A DNA stretch of 64,000 nt, taken from positions 157,350,357 through 157,414,356 of the forward strand of contig CM019824.1 in NCBI GenBank assembly GCA_009763385.1, in the 5' to 3' direction. Below the pieces are notes generated by a model that saw only the letters and a list, made by a program, of their open reading frames with translations, was not told where the DNA came from and did no database searches. The DNA comes from Coix lacryma-jobi var. lacryma-jobi. Taxonomy: Eukaryota > Streptophyta > Magnoliopsida > Poales > Poaceae. Below, in pieces: positions 35,301 to 46,994 of the stretch (its first letter is position 1; each line of letters begins with the position of its first letter). The position numbers and the translations under genes were made by a program.

Positions 35301-36446
35301 GGAGCTGAGGAAGAAGACTCGCGCTCGGCGGTGGGAGGCGGTAGCGGTGAAAATGAAGAGTTTGGGAAGCTTCACGAACTCAAAGCGGAGCTGCTGGACT
35401 TGGTGGATGAGCGATGGAGGCTGTGGACTGTGCTGGCGACGGAGGCGGAGCTGAGTGAGAAGCTCGGGCTCCGGCGGGCTATATAGCCGCGGCCAGAGGC
35501 CGGTAGAGAGCACGGGTGGGGGTGGATAAGCTCGGCGAGAGCGTGCGCACTCGATTGCGCTCTGGCGGAAAGACAGGCGTGCGTGCAGGGCCTGGGCGAA
35601 GGCTCGCCGGCGATGGCCAGCGGCGGCGACGCCCTGGGCACTGTAGGGGACGGGTGGAGGTCAGCGCGTGCGCGTGCGGGGCGGAATGATGGCGCGGACG
35701 CGGCGGCTGGTCGAGGACAGACGAGCGGCTGCCAAACGCGTGGCGCGCAGCGCCGGAGGCTCGGCCACGCCGGGGCCCTCCCCCCTACGCGAGGAAGATG
35801 AACAGGGCTAGGGTTTAGGGTTTGACTTTTGCTGGTTTCTGTATTTTGCAAAAATACTCCCAAAATTTGAACTGAGCAGCAAAAACTCAAAACATCAAAG
35901 TTTTTCAGAAAGAGAGATCTACAACTTTGTCAATATGAACATTTTCAAAATCCAAATAGTTTTTGAACTATATTTGAAAACAGAAAAGGGAACAAAAGTT
36001 GGAGTTTGAATGAATTTGAAATAACTCAAAATTTTATACTGCAACTTGAAAATTTGTAAATACCAAAGTTGTTTACCTTGATCAGATCTACAACTTTACT
36101 TTTTGAACCAACCCCAAATTTGGAATAGTTTTTGAATTAATAAAGAGGGGTAAAACTACAAATTGGGAATCAGGGTTTTTGCAAAGAGATCTGAAATCAG
36201 ATTCTGGTTTTTGAACTTTGGTCAACACAACAAAACATCAGAGCACAAAACTGAAGAGGAATACAAAGAACTAGACACAGAGGTGAAATTACCATTTTTC
36301 CCTTATAGTAGGATTTGGGCATATAGGGTTTTGAAAAGGGATCAAAGCATAGCAATTTAAGCAATTCAGATGCATCACAGAAATGATTAATGCTTAAGAT
36401 GATGACATGTCAGGTTAATTACATTAGTAACACCAGAGGTGTTACA
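32399..36446 (-). mobile_element. Gypsy-type solo LTR (4,048 bp) in Copia-2 pol
   Basis: It starts TGTGACGG and ends GGTGTTACA on the plus strand and is flanked by AGGCA at 32394-32398 and 36447-36451. No gag-pol domain lies between the borders. In minus orientation it starts TGTAACACCTCTGG, like the 3-4-kb LTRs of Tekay/Del-type chromoviruses; that lineage call is inference. The first 19 bases inside its right border, GTAACACCAGAGGTGTTAC, form an inverted repeat. Bases 34770-35120 are dense in TCGAG motifs. Confidence 0.9.
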
Positions 36447-36451
36447 AGGCA

Positions 36452-38156
36452 CCAGCTGCTGTTGAGGGGGAGATCACTTCTGCACGGGAGGCGCCACGAC
36501 ATATCCAGCGCCAACACCCCCCTCAGCAGATGATCGGCAGCATCGACGAACGCGTCACCCAGTCAAGGCAAATTTCTCACTTTGCTCATTCTGCATTTGT
36601 TGCTGATTTTGAACCCCGGGATGTTGGACACGCTTTGATGGATCCGGATTGGGTCAATGCCATGCATGAGGAGCTTGAGAACTTTGAGAGAATCGGGTTT
36701 TTGGGTTCTAGTGTCTCCCCTTCTGAGTGTCACCCAATTGGGACAAAATGGGTTTTCAAAAACAAACAGGGAGAAGATGGCCATGTTGTGAGAACAAGGC
36801 CAGACTTGTAGCCCAGGGATTAGTCAGAAGGAGGGGATAGACTATGAGGAGACGTTTGCCCCTGTAGCCGTTTGGAGGCAATTAGGATACTCTTGGCTTT
36901 TGCTGCATCCAAAGTTTCAAACTTTTTCAAATGGATGTCAGAGTGCCTTCTTAAACGGCTACATAGAAGAGGAGGGTATGTTAGACACCCCCCGGTTTCG
37001 AAAATCCCAAGTTTCCAAACCATGTCTTTAAACTTCACAAAGCCTTGTATGGTTTGAAACAAGCCCCCCTAGAGCCTGGTATGATAGGTTGAAAACCTTT
37101 TTGCTTGCTAAGGGTTTTAAAATGGGATGTAGATAAAACGCTCTTTCTCCTCAAGCAAGGCACTGATACTCTCTTGGTCCAAATTTACGTGGATGATATC
37201 ATTTTCGGTGGTTCTTCTCACGCTTTGGTTGCCAAGTTCGCAGATACTATGAGCAGGGAGTTCGAGATGAGCATGATGGGCGAGTTGACGTTTTTCCTCG
37301 GGTTGCAAATCAAGCAATCCCGGGAAGGAACGTTCGTGCACCAGGGCAAGTACACCCCGGACATTTTGAAGAAATTCGACATGGGTGAGGCCAAGCCTCT
37401 TCCAACACCCATGGCGACCACGACGGCCCTGGATGCGGACAAGGAGGGAGAAGCAGTGGACCAGAAGGAGTACCGGAGTATGATCGGATCGCTGCTCTAC
37501 TGACGGCGACACCGCCCGACATCCAGTTCGCGGTGGTGTCTGTGCGCGCGATTTCAGTCGTCGCCGCGTACTTCTCACCGTCAGGCGTCAAGCGCATAAT
37601 GTTGTACTTATCCTTCACTCCAGAATTTGGGATTTGGTATTCTGCTTCCTCCACCCTCTCGCTTTGCGGTTATTCTGATGCTGATTTTGCTGGTTGCCGT
37701 ATTGACCGCAAGTCCACTTCTGGGACTTGCCAGTTTATTGGTTCTTCTCTTGTTCGTGGTCTTCTCGCAAGCAGTCTAGTGTCGCCCGTCTACCACAGAG
37801 GCTGAGTATGTTGCTGCGGCTAGCTGCTGTTCCCAGTTACTCTGGATGATGGCCACTTTGCGTGATTTTGGTCTGAGCTTTTCTCGTGTTCCTTTGCTTT
37901 GTGACAGCACGAGTGCGATTAGCGTTGCTAAGACCCCGTGCTGCACTCGAAGACCAAACACATTGATGTGCGCTTCATTTTCTCGCGAGACCACTATGAG
38001 AAGGGTGATATCGACCTTCGCCATATCGATACTCATCATCAGTTGGCTGATATTTTCACCAAGCCTTTGGACCAATCAACTTTTAATCGGTTGAGAGGTG
38101 AGCTTGGTGTGTGTTTTCCCCTTTTAGATGGGGAAACATTTTTGACTCTTGTATGA
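36452..38156 (+). pseudogene. Copia-2 pol, downstream part (RT, RNase H)
   Basis: RT begins with PDWVNAMHEELENF and IGTKWVFKNK (36630-36770). It is broken by several one-base shifts to 37100 and resumes with IYVDDIIFGGSS (about 37185-37220) and LTFFLGLQIKQ up to a shift at 37503. RNase H shows YSDADFAGCRIDRKSTSG near 37670-37720 and the closing TKHIDVRF and DIFTKPLD segments at 37950-38080. Indels often fall in homopolymers, for example the C run near 37065. Function is lost as read. Confidence 0.85.
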
Positions 38157-39649
38157 TACACTGACTTTGTGTTTTTCAGTTGTTTTTGCTTCCTTTTGGT
38201 TTCTTCATGCATCTTTGCATTTCAGCATACGCTTTTACATTCTGAGCTTCATGAATATAGTCTGAAGAATGTAACTATGCTCTGTGTAGTCTTTGCTCCG
38301 ATGCTTTATGTAGATTTGTAGCTATGCTCTTTCTGGATCACTGATACATACGTGAGCTGAGCTATTTTTGAATGGTGAAATTGATAATGAACTTAAAACT
38401 TGAAAATGTTCACCATTGAGATATGCAACTAGCATGTTGTAGGATGTGTCCGAAGTCACTTATGCTATTTATGTATGCTAGGTTGCTATGTCTCTAGTGT
38501 TGAGTCATTCACTTGCTTGGTATGTCTTATTCTGTTTAAAATCTAAACCAAGTTAAGTGAATTGAAAAGATCGAGATGGGTTTGCTTGTTAACACCTCAC
38601 AGTTTTGAGACTGTTTCTCATTGCACTTTGAGTTAAAAACTTGAGCTGTGTCGTGTATGACCGAACTGTTGCGTTAAGCTTCTGATTGCTTATGCCTGGC
38701 TTCGCACATTTGAAAGTTTTAGGCAGTAACAAGCATTCACCTCTCGCAGTCACATGCTGATTTCTGAACTTGTGTAATTTCACCGCTGCAACTCCGATTA
38801 AAATTTGAAATCACAAGTATATGCTTCATTTTTCAATTGGTATCAGCATGATGATTGAACTGTGCTAGGGGTAGTTCACCTTGTATACATGTTTAGCACT
38901 TGTTTGACTTCCTGTCTATACATGTCTGTGCTATTTTGATGGTGAATACCTTTTCGGCTAAAAACTGCTCTTTGTGCTCTCATTTCAGAGTTAGTGATCA
39001 GTTTGAGCTTTTGCTAGCATTCTGTGCATTTTCTGAGTCATTGGATCAGGACTCTGTAGAGCATCTTTGCACTCCTTTGAGTATACTCCTGAAGCTCCTA
39101 ACTTGCATTTTGACTCATATGCATTTTGGAAGGGGGAGAACTTCTCTGGTTGGCACTTTTTGCTGGTGCATTTTCTGAGGGGGAGCATTGGTTCTTGATA
39201 AGTGCATTTTCAACTAAGGGGGAGAAATTGCAAATCATTACCCTCCGTTTGAACTAAGGGGGAGCTTTCCTTGTTGTTTGCACTATTCGAGGGGGAGTTT
39301 TTGCTGCTTCCTATTGGCCGTAAGGCATTGGTATCGAGCTTCTTTGCTAGTTGTGTTGAGCCTCTGTGCCTCTATCTTGAGGGACTAGCATTTTGCTTTG
39401 ATATTTTCAATTGGTATTTGCTAGCGGTGTTGAGCCTGTTCTACCTCTTCTTGAGGGCTAGCTTTGCTTTGCTTGGTCGCGTCGAGCCGTTGCCCATGTC
39501 TTTGGGGACCAAGTTGTCTTGCTCTTTCCACTTGACCTTCTTCGGCTTTGCTATGCTTTTGGGTCATTTGGTTGAGTTCTCTCTTCTTCTCCTTCTTCCT
39601 TCTTCTGCTTCCTTTATGATTTGTGTTGGTAGTTGGCAATGCACTCATC
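38157..39649 (+). other. Copia-2 3' internal region without a clear ORF
   Basis: About 1.5 kb between pol and the polypurine tract. Some SIRE elements carry an env-like ORF here, but none is supported. Repeated AACTAAGGGGGAG-like purine tracts occur at 39170-39300. An imperfect repeat of about 70 bp (GTTGAGCCT ... CTTGAGGG ... CTAGC) lies at 39350-39480. TTTCAATTGGTATCAG at 38831-38846 equals the Copia-1 LTR/primer-site junction. Confidence 0.5.
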
Positions 39650-39660
39650 AAGGGGGAGAT
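39650..39660 (+). other. Copia-2 polypurine tract
   Basis: AAGGGGGAGAT lies directly before the 3' LTR start at 39661, the expected plus-strand primer. Confidence 0.8.
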
Positions 39661-41740
39661 TGCGGATACATGGGTGTATGCCGAGTCTCTGAGTGATGAG
39701 TGATTGTCAACTGGGATGATGCGCATGTTCTTTGGCTTGTGTTGTGCAGGTGTCGAGCACGGATACAGTGATCAGAGGCAAGGTGAAGATCAAGTAGAGA
39801 CGTGCCGTGCCGATGGACCGAGAGTGGCGAAGGGCGGACGTGAGGCTTGGACTGAGGGACCGGTGGCCCGAGGATCGGCTGTGGTGGCTGGCAGCCTGGG
39901 ACAGCGACGAGCGAAGACTTGCGGTCATGTGTTGCCTGAGTCATGGACTTGGGGACACGTGTCGGTGGACGGGGTGCACGGGCGGTGCATCCCATCTACG
40001 ACGTTGGTTTGGTGGTAGAGCCAGAGAAAAACCATCGGGTGGACGGTTTCCAGGTTTGGGCCTCAAAACCTGGGTGCTGAGGGTTTCCGAGTTTGGCCAC
40101 AAAACTCGGGCTGAGGACGGTTTCCAGGTTTGGGCCTCAAAACCTGGGCGCTGCGGGTTTGCTGAGTTTGGGCCTCAAAACTCAGATGCTGGTGGGCTGG
40201 TTTCCCGGTTTGGGCCTCAAAACCGGGGGTTGGCTGTGAAGGCTGGTTTCCCGGTTTGGGCCTCAAAACCGGGGGTGCGACGTCCAGGAAAAGGATGCGG
40301 AGCGAGGGCGGCACGTGGCGGCAATCGGGAGGTTGCGTCGAAGCAACGCTACGAGTTGTGCGGGCGTGGCCGTCGGATCCACCTACCATCGAGTTGGTCC
40401 AGAATAACCTTAGGGTTTAGCTGGTTCGCTCTGTAAGTAGTTAGGGTAGAGTGGGAATTAGGAATAGTTAGAATTAGGATAAGTAGGGGGACACACCCAC
40501 CTCCCCATCTATCTCAGTCATTTGCTCTTTTGCTTCTAGGGTTTCCTGCTCTCCCATTCCCTGTTGTAGCGAACCTGAGATCCACAGAGAAGAGAACAAT
40601 ACCTCTGTGCCCGTAAGATTTTGAGGAAGTGAGACCGTAATCTCACTATTGTAGCGTGTGGTAGCCACACGGTTGCAAATTCGTGGTTGTGATTCGCGTT
40701 TTGTTCGTGTTCTTCGCGGGTTACTTTTCTCCACATTTTTCCCGTCGATCGATCTCTTTGCTCGGTGCATCTTTTGCAAATCCGTTTGAACAGAGTTGTT
40801 CTAGATCGTGAGGCACTTCTTTCCACCGAAGGAATTCACCTCCAACCTCATGAACTAGTAGATCGGTTGATTTTTCTTTTGGATCGGTTTTGCTTCCCTT
40901 GTCCCGATTTCTTCCAATTCCTCGATTTGGAGTTAGGTTCGAGCCATTATTCCCATGGGATAGCTCACTAACCACCTTGGAACTCCTCACACCAAGTCTA
41001 AGCCTTAGTGCTTTTGATTCGGAGGAGATCGAGTGAATTTCACGGAAGAACTGTGCTGTTTCGGGACCATCGGACGCTGTGTTCTTGAGCATCGGACGCT
41101 GAGTCGTTTTCCATCGGAGCGTCCGGTGCCACGTGTCATCTGGCAGCTCTTTTGAAGGAGCATCGGACGCTGACCATCGGAGCGTCCGTTGCCATCGGAC
41201 GCGCCGGGGGTCAAGCATCGGACGCTAGGCTTTCACTGTAGCAGCGTCCGATGCCAGTCCAGTAAGGTTCCAGAGAGGTCCTGTTTGCATCGGACGCGTC
41301 CGGTGCTAAGACATCGGACGCAGGCCAGCGTCCAATGCAACTGTTTTCGCGCAGTTTCGTCCGCAGTTCGTTCGTTCGACGTTCGATTTGAGATCTGCTT
41401 GTTGCGTTGGATTCCTGACTTCGTGCTCTACAGAAATCGGGTTTCTTGCTTTAAAAAATAGCCTGAATCCCCCTCGCGTTGCTCGGGGGAGGTTGAGGTT
41501 ACCCAAAGTTCATCCTGTCACTAGTTGACCTGCGTGAACTTGGGCGAGGGAATTTTTGTGGTGTCCCGCTGTGTTCCTAGGGAACATCCACCCATTCACT
41601 TGGGTCGTGGACATCACACGCATCGGTTTTGCTCTTGGGGTTGATTTTTGGGACAGAGGCTTAAAGTTTCTGAAAGGAAATTTAAAGCTCCCATTCACCC
41701 CCCCCTCTGGTCGCTTTCTGGTTGCATTCTTGGTCCTTCA
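39661..41740 (+). repeat. Copia-2 3' LTR
   Basis: 2080 bp, paired with 26138-28217. The hairpin array is at 40050-40273 and the CATCGGACGC cluster at about 41067-41340. The LTR end runs straight into Copia-1 pol, so an ORF opening at 41648 inside the LTR reads through into integrase. Confidence 0.95.
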
Positions 41741-44474
41741 GATGTCAAATTCGAGAAGGACAAATTGTGTAGTGCATGTCAAGCCGGCAAGCAAGTTGCA
41801 AATACTCATCCAACCAAAGCCTTTGTGTCAACATCAAGAGAGTTGGAGCTACTTCACATGGATCTATTTGGGCCAACAACATATGCTAGCTTGGGTGGAA
41901 ATCTCTATTGCCTAGTGATTGTTGATGACTATTCTAGATACACTTGGGTATTCTTTCTTCATGACAAATCCGAAGCAACCCCTTCATTCAAGAAGTTTGC
42001 CAAGAGAGCCCAAAATGAGTTTGGGAAAAAAAACTTGAAGATCAAGAAAATAAGAAGTGATAATGGAAAAGAGTTTGACAACACCCATATTGAGGAATAT
42101 TGTGATGAAGTTGGGATCAAGCATGAAGTCTCCGCAACCTACACACCACAACAAAATGGGGTAGTTGAGAGGAAGAACCGGACTCTAATCACCCTAGTAA
42201 GGACAATGTTAGATGAGTACTCTACACCGGAAAGATTTTGGGCGGAAGCAATCAACACCGCTTGCTATGCATCAAACCGGTTGTTCTCCCATCGTCTCCT
42301 TGGCAAGACCCCCTATGAGCTACTCAACAACAAGAAGCTGGATATATCATTCTTTAGAGTGTTTGGGTGCAAATGCTACATCTACAAGAAGCACCAACAC
42401 CTAGGGAAGTTTCAACGCCGATGTGATATTGGTTTTCTTGTTGGTTACTCATTGAAGTCCAAAGCATATCGAGTATTCAACCATGCCACCGGGATGGTAG
42501 AAGAAACATATGATGTGGAATTCGATGAATCTAATGGCTCTCAAGGAGAGTATGAGAATCTTGATGATGTAGGTGATGAACCATTGAGGGAAGCGATGAA
42601 GAACATGCCGGTTGGAGCCATCAAGCCTAAAGATGATGATGATGATGATGTGCAAGTCATTGACAAGCCATCCTCATCCAATGTACCACAAGATGATGAT
42701 AAAGATGGGAGAGAGTCATTTGAAGATACTCATGTCTCCCATGATCAAATGGTGGTACAAGCTCAAGATGTTGATGCTCCTCACGCGGCCCCTCAAGTGG
42801 TTGATCAAAGGACTACTCCCCTACTACAAGCTCATCCTCAAGATCTCATCATAGGGAGTCCAACAAGGGGTGTAATGACTCGATCTCAAAAACTTGCTCT
42901 TTTTATTGAACATCACTCCTTTGTGTCTCTTGTTGAGCCTACCATTGTAGATGAATCTCTAGGTGATTCGGATTGGGTGAATGCTATGCATGAAGAATTA
43001 AACAACTTCACCTGCAACCAAGTTTGGACACTTGAAGAGCGACCAAAAGGCGCAAGAGTCATTGGAACAAAATGGGTGTTTAGGAACAAGCAAGATGATC
43101 AAGGCAAGGTTGTTAGAAACAAGGCAAGGTTAGTGGCAAAGGGGTTCTCTCAAGTTGAAGGTTTGGATTTTGGAGAGACCTTTGCACCGGTTGCAAGACT
43201 AGAAGCCATCTATATCCTCCTTGCATATGCATCACATCATGACATTAAGTTATATCAAATGGATGTGAAAAGGGCATTTTTAAATGGCTTCATAAATGAA
43301 CTAGTCTTTGTAGATCAACCTCCCGGGTTTGAAGACCCTAGATATCCTAATCATGTTTATAGGTTGTCCAAGGCGCTATATGGGCTCAAGCAAGCCCTTA
43401 GAGCGTGGTATGAGCGCCTCCGGGAGTTCCTCATTGAGAAGGGCTTCATCATTGAGAAGGTCGACACCACACTATTCACCAAGAATCTTGATGAAGAGAT
43501 CTTCATTTGTCAAGTCTACGTTGATGATATCATCTTCAGGTCCACAAATGAAGCTTATTGCAAGGAATTTGGTGACTTGATGTCGAAGGAGTTCAAAATG
43601 TCCATGATGCGCGAGCTCACCTTCTTCCTAGGATTCCAAGTCAAGCAATTGAAGGAGGAGACTTTTATATCACAAGAGAAGTACACAAAAGACCTCCTCA
43701 AGCGCTTCAACGTGGATGATTGCAAGCCTATCAAGACTCCAATGCCAACAAATGGACATCTCGACCTAGATATGGGAGGTAACCCGGTTGATCAAACTCT
43801 CTACCATTCTATGATTGGTAGCTTGTTATATTTGACCGCATCTAGGACCGACATCATGTTTAGTGTGTGCATGTGTGCTCGTTTTCAAGCCGATCCTAGG
43901 GAATCACATCTCATAGCTGTGAAGAGAATCCTTAGGTACCTAAAGCACACCCCAAGCATTGGCCTTTGGTATCCCAAAGGAGCTAACTTCCAACTCGTTG
44001 GGTATTCCGATTCGGATTACGCAGGTTGCAAAGTAGATAGAAAAAGCACATCCGGAGGGTGCCACTTGCTTGGGAGATCACTAGTTTCATGGAGTTCGAA
44101 AAAGCAAAATAGTGTGGTCTTGTCTACCGCCGAGGCGGAATACATAGCCGCGGGTGCTTGTTGTGCACAAATTCTTTACATGAAACAAACTCTTTTAGAC
44201 TATGGTGTAGTTCTAGAAAGGGTACCTTTGTTGTGTGACAATGAGAGCGCGGTTAAGCTTGCTAACAACCTGGTTCAACACTCTCGCACAAAGCACATAG
44301 ATATTCGCCATCACTTTCTTAGAGACCATGTTTCAAAGAAAGACATGCTTAGAGGGAGTTAGAACCGAAGATCAATTGACGGATATCTTCACAAAACCCC
44401 TAGATGAGAACACCCTTTGTAGATTGCGAAGTGAGCTTAATGTGCTTGATCTAAGTAACTTTGTCAAAAGGTGA
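41741..44474 (+). pseudogene. Copia-1 pol, C-terminal part (integrase, RT, RNase H)
   Basis: This is the longest intact element coding in the window, open to 44362. It begins with the Cys pair of the integrase finger (LCSACQAGK), then the DDE core with HMDLFGPTTY, RSDNGKEFD and QNGVVERKNRT, and an acidic linker. RT carries WVNAMHEELNNF, LYQMDVKRAFLNG and YVDDIIF, with FRS in place of the more usual FGS. RNase H carries YSDSDYAGCKVDRKSTSGG and STAEAEYIA. A one-base shift near 44355 moves the last segment (TDIFTKPLDENTF) to another frame ending in TGA at 44472. It is cut from its N-terminal part by Copia-2, so it cannot give a normal polyprotein. Confidence 0.9.
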
Positions 44475-44960
44475 AAGGGGGTTGTATTTGCATTGCATTG
44501 TATCATATGCCATGTTTAAATTATGCTATGCACATAGGCTTGTCAGACGTGGTTAAGATAACCGCCCTAAAAAGCGTGTGAAGAAGCTTACCCATGAGCA
44601 AACTTGACAAGCAACCTAGATTCAAATTCCGTATTGCATTGCATATGCATGTTTGTTGCTTTGTCATTTCTTTTTGGTTAAGTTTGGAGCAACCGCTGTG
44701 TTCGTCCACCGCTAGGGGGAGCATTTGAGGCTCCTGATGGTTAAGACCCCTAGTTTTGGTGGCCACATGTTGTCTCCTTGGGTTTTAAGTGCATATTTTC
44801 GCTAAAATCAATATGTAGCCTATGGCAAAATATTTATCAAATTGAGGGTTTATGCGAGGATGCTCATACTAGGTTCCAACTAGTGTTTATTTGCCTTTTA
44901 TTTGAGTTGGAACTTAGTTGGGAGAGGGAGCCGCAACGGAAATCTTCAAAACAGTCCAAT
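44475..44960. other. Copia-1 3' region, no gene
   Basis: AT-rich untranslated sequence after pol. A GGGGGAGCATTTGAGG purine-rich tract at 44714 resembles the extra polypurine tracts of SIRE elements. Nothing else is recognised. Confidence 0.4.
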
Positions 44961-45240
44961 TTGTAGCATCGGACGCTGGCCCCAGCGTCCGATGCCCCCA
45001 CTGTACACAGCTCCGGCTGGAACAGTGTTGGCGTTGCGTCCGTTGTGTCACCAACGAAGCGTTCGGTGCACCATCGGACGCTGCTCAACGTCCGATGCTG
45101 AGGCAAAGGACCCGTCCGATGCGTTTTGGACGATTTTGGAGCTCTCTGAGTGGACATCAGAGCGTCTGATGCAATGCCATCGGCGCGTCCGATGCCCCAT
45201 TAAGCGGCGCAGTTTGTTCTTCAACTGACTAAAGGGTCCC
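44961..45240. repeat. CATCGGACGC motif cluster in Copia-1 internal region
   Basis: At least eight near-copies of GCATCGGACGC or its reverse complement lie within about 250 bp, some as head-to-head palindromes such as CATCGGACGCTGG/CCAGCGTCCGATG at 44968-44995. The same motif fills parts of both Copia LTR families. Confidence 0.75.
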
Positions 45241-45242
45241 AC

Positions 45243-45581
45243 GTGTCACACCTCACCCATCGTCTTCCTCGCGCTCAAGTTCTCGTCGCCGCCGCCCCTG
45301 AGCACCCGAACCCTAGCTTCCCTCCTTCGGCTATGCTCCCACCCGTGCGCTCGATCCGCCGTCGAGTTACCGCCCCTTCCACCCGAGCCCTCGCCGCCGG
45401 TCGCTGTGCCCGCCGCGCCCGTGCCCTCTCGCGCCTCCTGCCACCGCGCGCAAGTCACCGTCAAGCTCGCCGGCGCCATCACCGAAGCTTCATCGCTGCC
45501 CGCCGGAGCTCCCTCCTCGCGTCCCCGAGCTCTCTACCCTCTCTGGCGAATTTTCCCTGGCACGCAGACACGCCTCAGTGA
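45243..45581 (+). other. GC-rich Arg/Ala/Pro ORF in Copia-1 3' region
   Basis: A 112-codon frame, much richer in G and C than its surroundings, codes for an Arg/Ala/Ser/Pro-rich peptide with no known domain. It could be a captured 5' exon of a host gene or the remnant of the extra 3' ORF of this family. A purine-rich AAAGGGGGAGAG tract downstream (46061-46072) is typical of SIRE 3' regions. Confidence 0.3.
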
Positions 45582-46436
45582 GCAACCGTCCTTTCTCCAA
45601 CTCTCATGCTCACTAGGTGCTCGACAAAATGCCCCAATGACCGTTCACCCTGTTTTTAACCCCATTTTCACCCAACTTCTTTGCAGTCATCCTTGGCGTG
45701 ATACGTGGGTGCCAGAACGTCAGTCCTTCTCTTGTGTGTGAGTCTTTTTGTCGGATCGTCAGGTAGCGACACCTTTCCCATCTTATCCTCTATGCTTTGC
45801 TTCCATAGGGTTTTCTCATCTCTAGAATATATGTTCTTATATATCTCCTATCTATTCTATGCAGCGAGTCCATATCAGAGGCCAGTTTGACAGTTTAGGG
45901 TCAGTTGGGCAGTGACAGACAACCCGTCTGCGCCAACGCTCTTCTTCGTCCGACTCTGAGGCGATTCTCCAGCAGTTTGAGTTCACCCAGCGCTCTCCAG
46001 AGACTGCAGCTGACTCGTCTGCGCCACCTCCGCCCTCCGACGCTTAGTTTGGCGCTTGATGCCAAAGGGGGAGAGTGGGTCGAGTATAGCGATAGGGGGA
46101 GCGATGTGAGAGGGATTTGCTTCTTTTGTTATGTTATGTTTCACATACGCTCTTTACTTATCACATCTTTTGCACATTATTATACTATATATGTGTGCTA
46201 TGGACCTTATGACATGTATGTGCTCACTATGATATATTATATGACATGTCATTTCGTTTCACTCGATTACTTGTGCTTAATTCTCTCTTGTTATGTATTC
46301 GAGCTCTTTACTCTTGCACTTGCTATTCACTCTAACTTGTTGAGTGCAGGATGTTGACATGATATGTATGAGCTTGCCCCTAATTATTTTCTCTTATTCA
46401 TTGCAAGTTCATACATGTCATGATTTGAAAACCTCT
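45582..46436. other. Copia-1 3' region, no gene
   Basis: T-rich noncoding sequence with two purine tracts (near 46061 and 46094). No domain-bearing ORF is seen. Confidence 0.4.
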
Positions 46437-46445
46437 TCTCTCTAT

Positions 46446-46944
46446 CGCCCTGGGCACGAAATACCGAGAACCGAACCGAAATTTACCGAAACCAAAAAAT
46501 TCGGTTCCTGTTCGGTTCCTACTTCTCAGGAACCGAATTTACCGAGGTAAATACCGAATCGAACCGAATTACCGAATTTAGCTAAAATGTGATAATTTTG
46601 AGTATTGTTATATTATTTATTATACTATTGTAGATTATTATATTATGTATTTTTGGCACTCACACTTATAGTCTTGTAGACTTTTACATGTACATGTATT
46701 TCACACTATTATTATCTATGAATCATGTCAAAATTAGTTTTTAAACATGTCATTACATCTTATATATAATTAGTTCGGTGCTGTTCGGTAAATACCGAAA
46801 CCAAACCGAATTTACCGATACCGAACCGAACCGATACCGAATATTTTTAGGAACCGATCGGTACCAATTTCTCAGGAACCGAATTTACCGAGGTACCGAG
46901 GAACCGAACCGATCGGTTCGGTATTTACCGAATGCCCAGGCTGA
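46446..46944. mobile_element. hAT-type MITE with AACCGAACCG ends
   Basis: 499 bp between direct repeats TCTCTCTAT (46437-46445 and 46945-46953); the true duplication is probably 8 of these 9 bases. The ends share CCTGGGCA followed by ATACCGA/AACCGAACCG arms, inverted over about 100 bp on each side. There is no coding sequence. The 8-bp duplication and end type point to hAT. It is inserted between the Copia-1 internal region and the polypurine tract. Confidence 0.8.
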
Positions 46945-46981
46945 TCTCTCTATACTTGATCTCGTGTTATCATCAATCACC

Positions 46982-46994
46982 AAAAATGGGAGAT
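46982..46994 (+). other. Copia-1 polypurine tract
   Basis: AAAAATGGGAGAT precedes the 3' LTR start at 46995. It is a weakened form of the GGGGGAGAT tract seen in Copia-2. Confidence 0.6.

Larger units (their letters stand above)
26138..41740 (+). mobile_element. Copia-2: second SIRE-type Copia LTR retrotransposon
   Basis: Two 2080-bp LTRs (26138-28217 and 39661-41740) begin TGCGGATACATGG and end GGTCCTTCA. The target duplication GATGT is seen at 26133-26137 and 41741-41745. The primer site follows the 5' LTR, and a GGGGGAGAT polypurine tract precedes the 3' LTR. The LTRs differ at roughly 30-40 positions by eye (under 2 percent), so the insertion is young. Gag and pol are nevertheless full of single-base indels. 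A 4-kb Gypsy solo LTR interrupts pol at 32399-36446. Confidence 0.95.

Noticed and set aside
39271..39696. Env-like protein of Copia-2
   Set aside because: The frame is hydrophobic because the DNA is T-rich, runs into the LTR, contains internal repeats and has no signal or fusion features that I can defend.
41648..44362. 904-codon ORF taken as one protein
   Set aside because: Its first 31 codons are the end of the Copia-2 LTR. Only the part from 41741 is Copia-1 pol.
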